Of a stretch of DNA of 6,169 nucleotides, positions 1-6,169 are shown piece after piece. Within the stretch, counting starts at the first letter, position 1. Every line of letters starts with the position of its first letter. The notes under the pieces are model-generated. The model was not told where the DNA came from. It searched no databases and saw only the letters and a list, made by a program, of their open reading frames with translations. The translations under genes and the position numbers were made by a program. The stretch lies in assembly GCA_026988445.1 (NCBI GenBank), contig JALSLF010000608.1, positions 1 to 6,169 on the forward strand, written 5' to 3'. The stretch is from Bacteroidales bacterium (GTDB taxonomy: Bacteria > Bacteroidota > Bacteroidia > Bacteroidales > NBLH01).

Positions 1-1416
1 TAATTTCCGGTCTAATTGCAATTCCATATTACCGGTACCTTTAAACTCTTCAAAAATTACTTCGTCCATTTTAGAGCCTGTATCTATAAGTGCTGTAGCA
101 ATAATAGTTAATGAACCACCATTTTCAATATTACGTGCTGCACCAAAAAAGCGTTTAGGTTTATGAAGTGCATTAGCATCAACACCACCCGATAACACTT
201 TCCCCGAAGCCGGAGATACTGTATTATAAGCTCTGGCTAATCGTGTAATTGAATCTAATAAAATAACTACATCATGTCCGCATTCAACCATACGTTTTGC
301 TTTTTCCAAAACTATGTTAGCCACTTTAACGTGTCGGTCGGCAGGTTCGTCAAAAGTAGAAGAAATCACTTCAGCTTTTACGCTTCTCGCCATATCGGTA
401 ACTTCTTCGGGGCGTTCATCAATTAATAAAATAATTAAATAAGCCTCGGGATGATTTGCTGCTATTGCATTGGCAATTTCTTTTAACAAAACTGTTTTAC
501 CGGTTTTAGGTTGTGCAACAATCAATCCTCTTTGTCCTTTACCTATTGGTGCAAATAAATCAATTATTCGTGTTGATAAATTATTGTGCCCGTTTCCGGT
601 AATGTTGAATTTTTCGTTGGGGAATAAAGGGGTCAGATAATCAAAAGGAATACGATCGCGGATAAATCCGGGGTCTCGCCCGTTAATTTCCAGAACTTTA
701 ATTAAGGGAAAATACTTTTCGCTTTCTTTCGGCGGACGAATAAGACCTGTTACAATATCTCCCGTTTTCAGCCCGAATAGTTTTATCTGTGATTGCGAAA
801 CATAAATATCATCAGGAGAATTAAAATAATTATAATCTGCCGAACGTAAGAAACCATAGCCTTCCGACATTACTTCCAGAACGCCTGAATTAGATATTAT
901 TCCGTCAAAATCATAAAGTTTTTCACGCTGATTCCTGTTTTTCTTATGTTGCTCTCTATCCGGATAGTCATTTTTTTGCCGTTCACGCTTTGCGCTTTCT
1001 TTTTCATGAGATTTTTCATGAGATTTTTTCTCATCGTTAAAATCTTTCCGCGTATTTTTTTCTTGTTTTTCCGGTTCGTTTATTTGTTTTACAGGCTCTT
1101 GCGTTATTTCTTCTTCCTTAGTTTCTTTTACCTGTTTTTTTTGCTTTACTTCGGGCTGTTCTTTTTTTTCTTTCGATTTATTTTCTTTCTTTACCCCTTG
1201 GTTTGGTGTTCTCGGGCGCTTCTCTCTTTTTTCCTTTTTTTCAGATTTTTGTTCCTTTTTTAGAGGCTCCTTTACTTGTTTAACCGCTTGCTCGTCAAGT
1301 ATTTGGTAAATTAAATCTTGCTTCTTTAATTTTTCTACTTTTTTTAAGCCAAGCTCTTTAGCTATCGTGCGCAGTTCAGAAACAAGTTTCTTATTCAATT
1401 CTAGAATATCGTACAT
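1..1416 (-). CDS. rho: Transcription termination factor Rho, N-terminal 472 residues (3' end cut by window edge)
   Basis: Rho is a hexameric RNA-dependent ATPase/helicase that ends transcription in the cytoplasm. Seen in order: a Rho_N-like helical domain (about 1-45); a charged low-complexity linker (about 50-165); the OB-fold RNA-binding domain (about 176-245), starting GVLEVMSEGYGFLRS, with aromatic residues Y187, F189 and Y205 at the positions of E. coli F62, F64 and Y80; then the RecA-like ATPase. The P-loop is PKTGKT (K307, T308), Walker B is VVILLD (D388), the Q-loop is SGKVLSGG (K406) and the R-loop is DTGSKM (K449). P-loop to Walker B spacing is 81 residues, as I recall for E. coli K184-D265. 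The frame runs off the window at about E. coli residue 349, so the arginine finger and C-terminus lie outside. The ATG at 1416 is preceded by an in-frame TAA four codons upstream, with no Shine-Dalgarno site. The long linker is typical of Bacteroidota Rho. Identity is very secure. Confidence 0.98.
   Translation of the reverse strand, partial: MYDILELNKKLVSELRTIAKELGLKKVEKLKKQDLIYQILDEQAVKQVKEPLKKEQKSEKKEKREKRPRTPNQGVKKENKSKEKKEQPEVKQKKQVKETKEEEITQEPVKQINEPEKQEKNTRKDFNDEKKSHEKSHEKESAKRERQKNDYPDREQHKKNRNQREKLYDFDGIISNSGVLEVMSEGYGFLRSADYNYFNSPDDIYVSQSQIKLFGLKTGDIVTGLIRPPKESEKYFPLIKVLEINGRDPGFIRDRIPFDYLTPLFPNEKFNITGNGHNNLSTRIIDLFAPIGKGQRGLIVAQPKTGKTVLLKEIANAIAANHPEAYLIILLIDERPEEVTDMARSVKAEVISSTFDEPADRHVKVANIVLEKAKRMVECGHDVVILLDSITRLARAYNTVSPASGKVLSGGVDANALHKPKRFFGAARNIENGGSLTIIATALIDTGSKMDEVIFEEFKGTGNMELQLDRKL
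1000..1028 (-). repeat. 12-bp tandem repeat inside rho, coding for SHEKSHEK
   Basis: The 12-base unit TCATGAGATTTT occurs twice in a row (1004-1015 and 1016-1027), and the 12-base periodicity holds over 1000-1028. On the coding strand it gives the tetrapeptide SHEK twice (about residues 132-139) in the disordered linker of Rho. It keeps the reading frame. This looks like recent in-frame duplication, a common way for low-complexity linkers to vary in length. Confidence 0.85.
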
Positions 1417-1498
1417 GTTTATTAATTATTATTTATATGATTTTTTATTGTTATTTTCAATGCAGAAAAGAATTTTGATATTTTATAATATTTGCATC

Positions 1499-1519
1499 AA
1501 ACGAATCATCTGATTGTTT
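1499..1519 (-). other. Small stem-loop in the predicted rho leader
   Basis: AAAC plus AATCA (1499-1502 and 1504-1508) pair with TGATT plus GTTT (1511-1519), leaving G1503 bulged and a 2-4 base loop. On the plus strand it is followed by T1517-1522, so it resembles a weak terminator for that strand, but no plus-strand gene precedes it. Relative to rho it lies about 85-105 bases before the start codon. It may be a leader structure or chance in AT-rich DNA. Confidence 0.35.
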
Positions 1520-1603
1520 TTTATTATCTTATGTTTACGGATACTTCATGTGGATTAGTCTTTAATACTGGCATGAAACATTTTTTGATGCAACAATTAG
1601 TAA

Positions 1604-1685
1604 ATTAAAATTATTTTATCATGGATGTTTCTTGTTCTTGTAATTATCTAAAACACGAAACAAGTATGACTAAAATAATTATTAA
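1604..1685 (-). other. Long imperfect stem-loop in the predicted rho 5' leader
   Basis: AATTATTTTATCAT (1609-1622) pairs over 14 base pairs with ATGACTAAAATAATT (1666-1680), with only C1670 bulged. Past a second bulge (A1681) the pairing can extend outward to 1604 and 1685. Inside, after a 3-base internal loop, TGTTTC (1626-1631) pairs with GAAACA (1657-1662). A competing inner helix, CTTGTT (1631-1636) with AACAAG (1659-1664), uses the same bases. The structure lies downstream of the candidate rho promoter, so it would be transcribed in the leader, starting about 190 bases before the start codon. A control role is inference only; the stem is mostly A-T. Confidence 0.5.
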
Positions 1686-1726
1686 AATGAACAAAGTAAC
1701 GATTATTTTAATCATGCGGTTTCATG

Positions 1727-1757
1727 CAAAAATATAAATTATTAAAAAATAATCACA
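1727..1757 (-). promoter_or_regulatory. Candidate Bacteroidota-type promoter for rho
   Basis: Read on the minus strand, TATTTTTG (1734 to 1727) is an exact match to the Bacteroidota -7 element TAnnTTTG. TGTG (1757 to 1754) is one mismatch from the -33 element TTTG, with a 19-base spacer, within the normal range. It is the only exact -7 match I found on this strand between the two genes. Transcription would start near 1720 and give a leader of about 300 nt before the rho start codon. Confidence 0.55.
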
Positions 1758-1905
1758 TGAAATGATTTTGAAGAGTTTAATTGGAACGATTTCAAAACTC
1801 GTTGCAATATTATACAATTCATTATAAATTGCCAAATAAACTTTATAAAAAATGCAGAATATTTTATTTGAAAATATTTTTTATTTTGAATGGTGTCGTT
1901 TAAGT

Positions 1906-1926
1906 GTTTGGTAATAGTTTGGTAAT
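1906..1926. repeat. Tandem 11-bp direct repeat
   Basis: GTTTGGTAATA (1906-1916) is followed directly by GTTTGGTAAT (1917-1926), so 10 of 11 bases repeat. It lies about 70 bases beyond the stop codon of the plug gene and about 150 bases upstream of the candidate rho promoter. One helical turn between copies would suit a protein-binding direct repeat, but simple slippage duplication is an equal explanation. Confidence 0.5.
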
Positions 1927-1996
1927 CAGTAATTTTGTTTTGTGTGTCTTCTTATAATTATCTTTTATTCAGTATTTTATATTTTTATAAATTAAC

Positions 1997-3262
1997 TCAC
2001 TTTTCTGTATTTATACGTAAAAAGCCAATTAATTCGTCGCACATGTCAATCGGGTTTTTATAATAGCATAAGATGTAGTAGTCGTTTTCTGTTTGATAGA
2101 AGTTTCCTTCTGCATATAAACTCTGTGCATTTTCTGCTATATCTAATCCTTCGCTTTTAAATACATACCGGTAGTTATAATATCCTTGTTTTAAAAAAAT
2201 ATCAGCCCGGTAATAGCCTCTGTCATCGTATTGCATTTTATATTTATCTGAAATTCCCCAATCACTTAGTTCCCCATATACGTAATAGTTACCTTTATTT
2301 AAATTGATTGGTGCTTGCAAACGGAAACTGACCATACAATAATCCGCTTCTATATTGCTTTGCTCGTTATTTTCCAATTTAATTAAACGTTTACCGTTTA
2401 TATCGGGTTTATAATTGTATTTTTCTTCGGAACGAATTTCATCAGGTCTTAGTAATACTTTATAGTATTTATCTGTATTCTCTATCTTTTCCAATTTATC
2501 AGATAAAAATTTCAGGCTTTTAATGTCAAAATGTCTGTATTCATTAGCTCCTTGAAAAGAGAGTTTTTGTATATGTTCAAAACTTATTTTATTAGTACTG
2601 AATTTATTTGGTTTTATTTCTTTAGTGGTGATCTTTTTTTCTCCATTTTTAATTATTGTTGATATTAGATTATCCATTGGGTTTATAACGTCATCAGTAT
2701 ATTTAATGGTGAAATTTACGGTTTGATTCTTAGAAATGCTTGAAACAGATTGTTTGAAAATGTTCCCTTCTATTTGAACTGTTTGTTTAATAATATAAAA
2801 TCTCCGGATAAGTACAATTTGCTCGGGATTATTGTTTTCATATATAATAACTACATAATTACCAGATTTCCTGAATTTAAAATCTTCGTTAGGTAAACTT
2901 AATTTGTAATTTATATAGTTAACTTTTGTGTTTCTTGATAAAGTAATATTTGAAATATATCCCTCTGAAAAACCATCAATATAGTCAATAGCATCCAGTT
3001 CACTTTCTGACCAATCTGAATTGCAATATTTAATGGTCCATGAGTAATCATTTGTTTTATTTCCTAATTCATCAAAACTAAGGGTGATTTTTTCATCTTC
3101 ATTTGTTAAATTGATTATTGGAAAAGAAAGTTGCCAACCTTCTTTATAAATTAGAACCGTTTCGATATTCTTTTTAAAAATTTGATTTTTAAAAGTTTGA
3201 GCATTTATATTTATACTAAATATAAATAGTAAAATAAAGCCGTTTATCTTGTATATATTCAT
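1997..3262 (-). CDS. Type IX secretion system plug protein (DUF5103 family)
   Basis: Recognised as a full-length DUF5103 protein (421 aa). In Flavobacterium johnsoniae this family supplies the Plug, which closes the periplasmic opening of the giant outer-membrane T9SS translocon SprA when PorV-bound cargo is absent. Seen here: a signal peptide at residues 1-21 (hydrophobic core GFILLFIF, likely cleavage after NINA), then family-typical motifs: WQLSFPI (43-49), LSFDEL (61-66), IKYCNSDW (77-84), YIDGF (94-98), RKSGNYVV (131-138), FQGANEYRHFD (236-246), YVYGELSDWG (327-336), GYYNYRYVF (360-368) and EGNFYQTENDY (385-395). The sequence is beta-rich, with no membrane helix after the signal peptide. 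There is no Shine-Dalgarno site; ATG 3262 is chosen because the signal peptide begins there. It is transcribed away from nqrA and toward rho, 580 bases off. The family call is firm; the plug role is transferred from the characterised homologue, and no other T9SS gene is visible here. Confidence 0.88.
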   Translation of the reverse strand: MNIYKINGFILLFIFSININAQTFKNQIFKKNIETVLIYKEGWQLSFPIINLTNEDEKITLSFDELGNKTNDYSWTIKYCNSDWSESELDAIDYIDGFSEGYISNITLSRNTKVNYINYKLSLPNEDFKFRKSGNYVVIIYENNNPEQIVLIRRFYIIKQTVQIEGNIFKQSVSSISKNQTVNFTIKYTDDVINPMDNLISTIIKNGEKKITTKEIKPNKFSTNKISFEHIQKLSFQGANEYRHFDIKSLKFLSDKLEKIENTDKYYKVLLRPDEIRSEEKYNYKPDINGKRLIKLENNEQSNIEADYCMVSFRLQAPINLNKGNYYVYGELSDWGISDKYKMQYDDRGYYRADIFLKQGYYNYRYVFKSEGLDIAENAQSLYAEGNFYQTENDYYILCYYKNPIDMCDELIGFLRINTEK

Positions 3263-3399
3263 AATGATTTAACTAATTTCTACTTTGTAAATAGCTTATG
3301 TTTGGTCTAATATTACTTTTTAAAACACAAAATAAACGATTATATTTTATTATTACCTTGTATTTTTGATAAGTTTTAGCTCTTACCTTAAATTCGTTA

Positions 3400-3407
3400 C
3401 AAACATA
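3400..3407 (-). promoter_or_regulatory. Candidate -7 element of the plug gene promoter
   Basis: On the minus strand TATGTTTG (3407 to 3400) matches TAnnTTTG exactly, and is the only such match I found between the nqrA and plug start codons on this strand. The -33 position holds no good TTTG; the nearest is ATGG with a spacer of about 20 bases. The implied leader is about 130 nt. Support is moderate at best. Confidence 0.35.
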
Positions 3408-3470
3408 GCTGCGGATTTATGGTATTTCCATGATAATAATAATATGTAGCTAAGACTATTGTTGTGACAG

Positions 3471-3513
3471 AATGTTGTTTTATTCGGTATTTTAAAACCT
3501 GCTGTACAACATT
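3471..3513. repeat. Inverted repeat AATGTTGT / ACAACATT upstream of nqrA
   Basis: AATGTTGT (3471-3478) and ACAACATT (3506-3513) are perfect 8-bp inverted copies with 27 bases between them. The element ends about 75 bases before the -33 position of the candidate nqr promoter and lies upstream of both divergent promoters. It could be an operator; nothing in the window identifies the regulator. Confidence 0.4.
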
Positions 3514-3514
3514 T

Positions 3515-3552
3515 TTGTTTCGGTAATTATTTATATTTCAATACCAAAACAA
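3515..3552. repeat. Inverted repeat TTGTTTCGGTA / TACCAAAACAA upstream of nqrA
   Basis: The arms at 3515-3525 and 3542-3552 pair at 10 of 11 positions (one C-A mismatch) around a 16-base loop. It begins two bases after the neighbouring inverted repeat and ends about 36 bases before the -33 element of the nqr promoter. The position fits an activator or repressor site better than a terminator, since no gene ends here. Confidence 0.4.
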
Positions 3553-3588
3553 GATTAATACAGTTTAAAATTAGTCTAAATAATAAAA

Positions 3589-3621
3589 TCTGTAAATAAG
3601 CCGATTTTTTTTATATTTTTG
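3589..3621 (+). promoter_or_regulatory. Candidate Bacteroidota-type promoter for the nqr operon
   Basis: TATTTTTG (3614-3621) is an exact TAnnTTTG -7 element. TCTG (3589-3592) is one mismatch from the -33 TTTG, with a 21-base spacer. Transcription would start near 3626-3628, leaving a short leader of about 22 nt before nqrA. The match and its location next to the gene make this the best-supported promoter in the window. Confidence 0.65.
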
Positions 3622-3639
3622 CACAAATGTTTAATAATT

Positions 3640-3644
3640 AAGGG
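3640..3644 (+). promoter_or_regulatory. Ribosome binding site of nqrA
   Basis: AAGGG sits five bases before ATG 3650. It is the only Shine-Dalgarno-like site at a start codon in this window and supports that start for nqrA. Confidence 0.5.
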
Positions 3645-3649
3645 TTAAA

Positions 3650-4999
3650 ATGTCAAAAGTTATAAAAATAAAAAAGGGCTTAGACATCCGGCTAAAGGGA
3701 AAAGCTGAAAAACAGCTTGTTGAATCGGAAATGTCTGCAAGTTATGCTGTGAAGCCTACTGACTTTGAGGGACTAACGCCAAAACTGCTGGTAAAGGCAG
3801 GGCACGAAGTAAAAGCCGGCACACCATTGTTTTTTGATAAATACAGACCGGAAATTTTATTTACTTCGCCTGTAAGCGGAAAAGTTTTGGAAGTAAATCG
3901 TGGTGAAAGACGTAAAATCCTCGAAATTATTGTAGAGCCTGACGGCAAAAAGGAATATGAAGAATTTAAAAAAGCGGATCCGAACAATCTTCAAGCAGAA
4001 GAGATAAAGGAGAATATCTTAAAATCTGGATTGTGGCCTGCTGTTATGCAGCGTCCTTATGCAATTATTGCCAATCCTAAAGATACTCCAAAAGCCGTTT
4101 ATATTTCAGGCTTTGACTCTGCACCACTGGCTCCTGATTATGAATTTATACTGAAAGATTGCTTTCAGGATTTTCAAACAGGTGTAGATGCTTTAAAAAA
4201 GCTCACTTCCGGAAATGTAAATTTAAGCCTTCATAAAGAGTTAAATACGGACTTTTTTAAATCGACCAAAGGTGTTGAAATTTATGAATTTTCAGGACCA
4301 CATCCTGCGGGTGCAATAGGTGTTCAAATCAATCATATCGATCCTTTAAATAAAGGTGATATTGTGTGGTATGTGAATCCTGCAGATGTTGCAAAAATCG
4401 GGAAACTCTTTAACGAGGGGATTTATGATGCAACTAAAATAATTGCTTTAACAGGCTCCGAAGTTAAAGAACCCAAATACTATAAAATCTTAAACGGAGC
4501 TGAAATATCTTCGATTATAAAAGATCAAGTAGATAATAAAAATGTTCGTTATATTTCAGGAAATGTTTTGACCGGTGAAAAAGTTGCAAAATCAAACTTC
4601 ATAGGCTATTATCATTATCAAATAACTGTCATTCCCGAAGGAAATGAACCTGAATTTATGGGTTGGGCTACTCCGGGTTTTGAAAAATTCAGTATGACCA
4701 GAACGTTTTTTTCATGGTTAAATCCCAATAAGGAATTAGTACTGGATACAAACCTTCATGGAGGGTTGAGAGCTTTTGTGGTTACAGGCGAACTTGAGAA
4801 GGTATTCCCTATGGACATACTGCCTATGCAACTGTTAAAGGCTATTATTGTCGAGGATATTGATTTGATGGAACAATTAGGTATCTACGAAGTTGCAGAA
4901 GAAGATTTTGCACTTTGTGAGGTGATAAACACTTCAAAAATTGAAATCCAAAAATTGATACGAAAAGGAATTAATATAATGATAAAAGAGTTTAGTTAG
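3650..4999 (+). CDS. nqrA: Na+-translocating NADH:quinone reductase subunit A (NqrA)
   Basis: NqrA is the large peripheral, cytoplasm-facing subunit of the six-subunit Na+-NQR complex. It carries no flavin and helps bind quinone, while the complex couples NADH oxidation to Na+ export. Seen: the hallmark start VIKIKKGLD (4-12); a lipoyl-like barrel-sandwich region (about 47-96) with GHEVKAGTPLF and SPVSGKVLEVNRGE; the conserved HPAG motif (218-221) followed by NHIDPLNKGDIVWYVN; an SLBB-type region after about residue 260; and the family C-terminal block with FPMDILP (386-392) and EEDFALCEV (417-425). At 449 aa it is close to the roughly 446 aa of Vibrio cholerae NqrA, so it appears complete. 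The start is supported by the N-terminal motif and the AAGGG site. nqrB begins 32 bases after the stop, so the two are almost certainly cotranscribed from the promoter at 3589-3621. Confidence 0.97.
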   Translation: MSKVIKIKKGLDIRLKGKAEKQLVESEMSASYAVKPTDFEGLTPKLLVKAGHEVKAGTPLFFDKYRPEILFTSPVSGKVLEVNRGERRKILEIIVEPDGKKEYEEFKKADPNNLQAEEIKENILKSGLWPAVMQRPYAIIANPKDTPKAVYISGFDSAPLAPDYEFILKDCFQDFQTGVDALKKLTSGNVNLSLHKELNTDFFKSTKGVEIYEFSGPHPAGAIGVQINHIDPLNKGDIVWYVNPADVAKIGKLFNEGIYDATKIIALTGSEVKEPKYYKILNGAEISSIIKDQVDNKNVRYISGNVLTGEKVAKSNFIGYYHYQITVIPEGNEPEFMGWATPGFEKFSMTRTFFSWLNPNKELVLDTNLHGGLRAFVVTGELEKVFPMDILPMQLLKAIIVEDIDLMEQLGIYEVAEEDFALCEVINTSKIEIQKLIRKGINIMIKEFS

Positions 5000-5010
5000 T
5001 CATTGACTAA
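4996..5010. repeat. 15-bp palindrome over the nqrA stop codon
   Basis: TTAGTCA-T-TGACTAA is a perfect 7+7 inverted repeat around one central base, overlapping the nqrA TAG (4997-4999) and lying in the 32-base gap before nqrB. As RNA it could form only a 5-bp stem with a 5-base loop and no T-run, so it is not a terminator. It may be a protein site, an mRNA processing element or chance. Confidence 0.45.
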
Positions 5011-5031
5011 TCGTACAATAAAAATAAACAA

Positions 5032-6169
5032 ATGAAAGCATTAAGGAATTTTATTGATAACATAAAGCCAAACTTTGAAAAAGGCGGCAGGTACGAAAAG
5101 TGGATGCCGGTTTTTGAAAGTTTTGAAACCTTTTTGTATGTGCTGGGTGATACTGCCCCTAAAAAAGGTGCTCATATTAGAGATGCTGTTGATTTAAAAC
5201 GTGTTATGAGTGTTGTGGTGATTGCTTTAATCCCCAGCTTGCTTTTCGGAATGTGGAATGTAGGTGCGCAGCACTATGCATCTATTGGTGAAAATGCTGA
5301 TTTCTGGACTACATTCGGGTTTGGTTTCATAAAAGTATTACCGCTTATATTGGTTTCGTATATTGCCGGACTGGGTACGGAATTCGTATTTGTATATATT
5401 AAAGGACACGAAATAGAGGAAGGGTTTCTTGTTAGTGGAATGTTAATTCCATTGATAGTACCTGTTGATGTACCTCTTTGGATGGTTGCTGTTGCTACTA
5501 TATTTGCCGTTATTTTTGGTAAAGAAGTTTTTGGAGGAACCGGAATGAATATTGTTAATCCTGCTCTTCTTACGCGAGCTTTTTTGTTTTTTGCATATCC
5601 TGCTCAAATGTCTGGAGATAAGGTCTGGATTGCCGGATTGGGTGAAGGAAAAGGCATTGTTGACGGTTTTTCGGGAGCAACACCTTTGGCTAATGCAGCC
5701 GCAGGCTTAACGGATAAACTGCCTTCTACTTACGATATGTTTATGGGTTTTATTCCCGGGTCAATTGGCGAAACATCGTTTTTGGCAATTATGATTGGTG
5801 CAATAATCCTTTTATATACCGGTGTGGGAAGTTGGAAAATTATGCTCTCCGTTTTCATCGGCGGTATAACTATGGGAATATTGCTTAATGTATTTGCTAC
5901 TGATACCAATCCATATATGGCATTACCTTGGTATGAGCATTTATTACTTGGAGGATTTGCTTTTGGTGCTGTATTTATGGCAACCGACCCTGTTACTGCA
6001 ACACAAACTGAAAGAGGTAAATGGATTTACGGATTTTTGGTCGGCTTTATTGCCATTCTGGTAAGGGTTTTAAATCCTGCATATCCGGAAGGTGTTATGA
6101 TGGCAATTTTATTGATGAATGTATTTGCGCCTTTAATTGACCATTATGTAGTTCAGGCGAATATAAAGA
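5032..6169 (+). CDS. nqrB: Na+-translocating NADH:quinone reductase subunit B (NqrB), last few residues cut off
   Basis: NqrB is the main membrane subunit of Na+-NQR. It carries covalent FMN and bound riboflavin and is central to Na+ passage in the inner membrane. The window shows 379 codons. Seen: a soluble N-terminus with KWMPVFESFETFLY (23-36); many hydrophobic segments (the first about 58-77, the next about 97-123); the signature GKEVFGGTGMN (163-173), whose E165 probably matches the ion-pathway glutamate E144 of V. cholerae; and the flavinylation motif SGAT (214-217), with T217 the expected FMN attachment site. FMATDPVTA lies later, and near the end FAPLIDH contains D370, probably V. cholerae D397. 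By alignment with that protein about ten residues are missing. The ATG has no Shine-Dalgarno site but an A-rich leader, usual for this phylum, and the N-terminus fits the family. FMN attachment needs the ApbE transferase, not seen here. Confidence 0.97.
   Translation, partial: MKALRNFIDNIKPNFEKGGRYEKWMPVFESFETFLYVLGDTAPKKGAHIRDAVDLKRVMSVVVIALIPSLLFGMWNVGAQHYASIGENADFWTTFGFGFIKVLPLILVSYIAGLGTEFVFVYIKGHEIEEGFLVSGMLIPLIVPVDVPLWMVAVATIFAVIFGKEVFGGTGMNIVNPALLTRAFLFFAYPAQMSGDKVWIAGLGEGKGIVDGFSGATPLANAAAGLTDKLPSTYDMFMGFIPGSIGETSFLAIMIGAIILLYTGVGSWKIMLSVFIGGITMGILLNVFATDTNPYMALPWYEHLLLGGFAFGAVFMATDPVTATQTERGKWIYGFLVGFIAILVRVLNPAYPEGVMMAILLMNVFAPLIDHYVVQANIK

Larger units (their letters stand above)
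1417..1996. other. 580-base intergenic region between the plug gene and rho, no supported gene
   Basis: The stretch is strongly AT-rich and has stops in all frames. Only very short possible peptides occur, for example eight codons starting at 1581 on the minus strand, without a convincing ribosome site. It contains the candidate rho promoter (1727-1757), two stem-loops in the predicted rho leader (1604-1685 and 1499-1519), and an 11-bp tandem repeat (1906-1926). Just upstream of the promoter are two overlapping inverted repeats that exclude each other: TTTTGAA/TTCAAAA (1766-1772/1791-1797) and GAGTTT/AAACTC (1773-1778/1795-1800). I see no GC-rich hairpin followed by a T-run that would clearly terminate the plug transcript, and no tRNA or known riboswitch. 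Confidence 0.7.
3263..3649. other. 387-base divergent intergenic region between the plug gene and nqrA
   Basis: The region is AT-rich and non-coding, and separates two divergently transcribed genes. It contains one candidate promoter for each side (3400-3407 minus; 3589-3621 plus) and two inverted repeats between them (3471-3513 and 3515-3552). The word TTCGGTA appears twice, 36 bases apart (3483-3489 and 3519-3525). I see no small gene or structured RNA that I can name. Confidence 0.7.

Noticed and set aside
946..1263. Plus-strand open frame of 105 codons rich in Phe and Leu
   Set aside because: It is the antisense of the Lys/Glu-rich Rho linker; AAA/GAA codons read backwards give TTT/TTC. 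It is not a membrane protein gene.
1499..1522. Hairpin plus T-run read as a plus-strand intrinsic terminator
   Set aside because: The stem is AT-rich and weak, and no plus-strand gene lies upstream to be terminated.
1555..1581. Eight-codon minus-strand reading frame (starting MFHASIKD) in the rho leader as a possible leader peptide
   Set aside because: It has no ribosome site and no run of regulatory codons, and several equally short frames occur nearby by chance.
3361..3368. Plus-strand TATTTTTG matching the -7 promoter element
   Set aside because: There is no TTTG-like -33 partner at the right distance, and a better-placed promoter with both elements lies directly before nqrA.
3742..3987. 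Minus-strand open frame of 81 codons
   Set aside because: It lies wholly inside nqrA on the opposite strand, has no family resemblance and no promoter or ribosome site.
1555..5010. Recurring half-site TTAGTC/GACTAA (1555, 1668, 3571, 4996, 5005)
   Set aside because: By rough estimate, about four copies of this 6-mer on both strands are expected by chance in 6 kb of DNA with this base composition, so five is not an enrichment.

Overview
The window looks like chromosomal DNA from a member of the Bacteroidota. The evidence is AT-rich DNA with very AT-rich intergenic gaps, matches to the Bacteroidota promoter pattern (TTTG near -33, TAnnTTTG near -7), weak or absent Shine-Dalgarno sites, a Rho factor with a long charged insertion, and a type IX secretion plug (DUF5103) protein, a family known from this phylum. 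Genus and species cannot be assigned from the sequence alone.

Layout, left to right. (1) 1-1416, minus: the N-terminal 472 codons of transcription termination factor Rho, cut by the left edge. (2) 1417-1996: a 580-base non-coding gap. It holds a good candidate rho promoter, a predicted leader of about 300 nt with two stem-loops, and an 11-bp tandem repeat. (3) 1997-3262, minus: a complete exported DUF5103 protein, the predicted T9SS translocon plug. (4) 3263-3649: a divergent intergenic region with one candidate promoter per direction and two inverted repeats. (5) 3650-4999, plus: complete nqrA. (6) 5032-6169, plus: nqrB, complete except for roughly the last ten residues, cut by the right edge.

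nqrA and nqrB are the first two subunits of the Na+-pumping NADH:quinone oxidoreductase, and nqrC-F probably follow outside the window. The plug gene and rho point the same way but are separated by 580 bases with a promoter between them, so they are probably separate transcription units. The three loci (termination, secretion, respiration) have no obvious functional link.

I found no mobile element, CRISPR array, rRNA or tRNA, and no convincing new multi-gene system. The features most worth a second look are the structured rho leader, the lysine/glutamate-rich disordered linker in Rho with its SHEK tandem repeat, and the inverted repeats upstream of and between the nqr genes.
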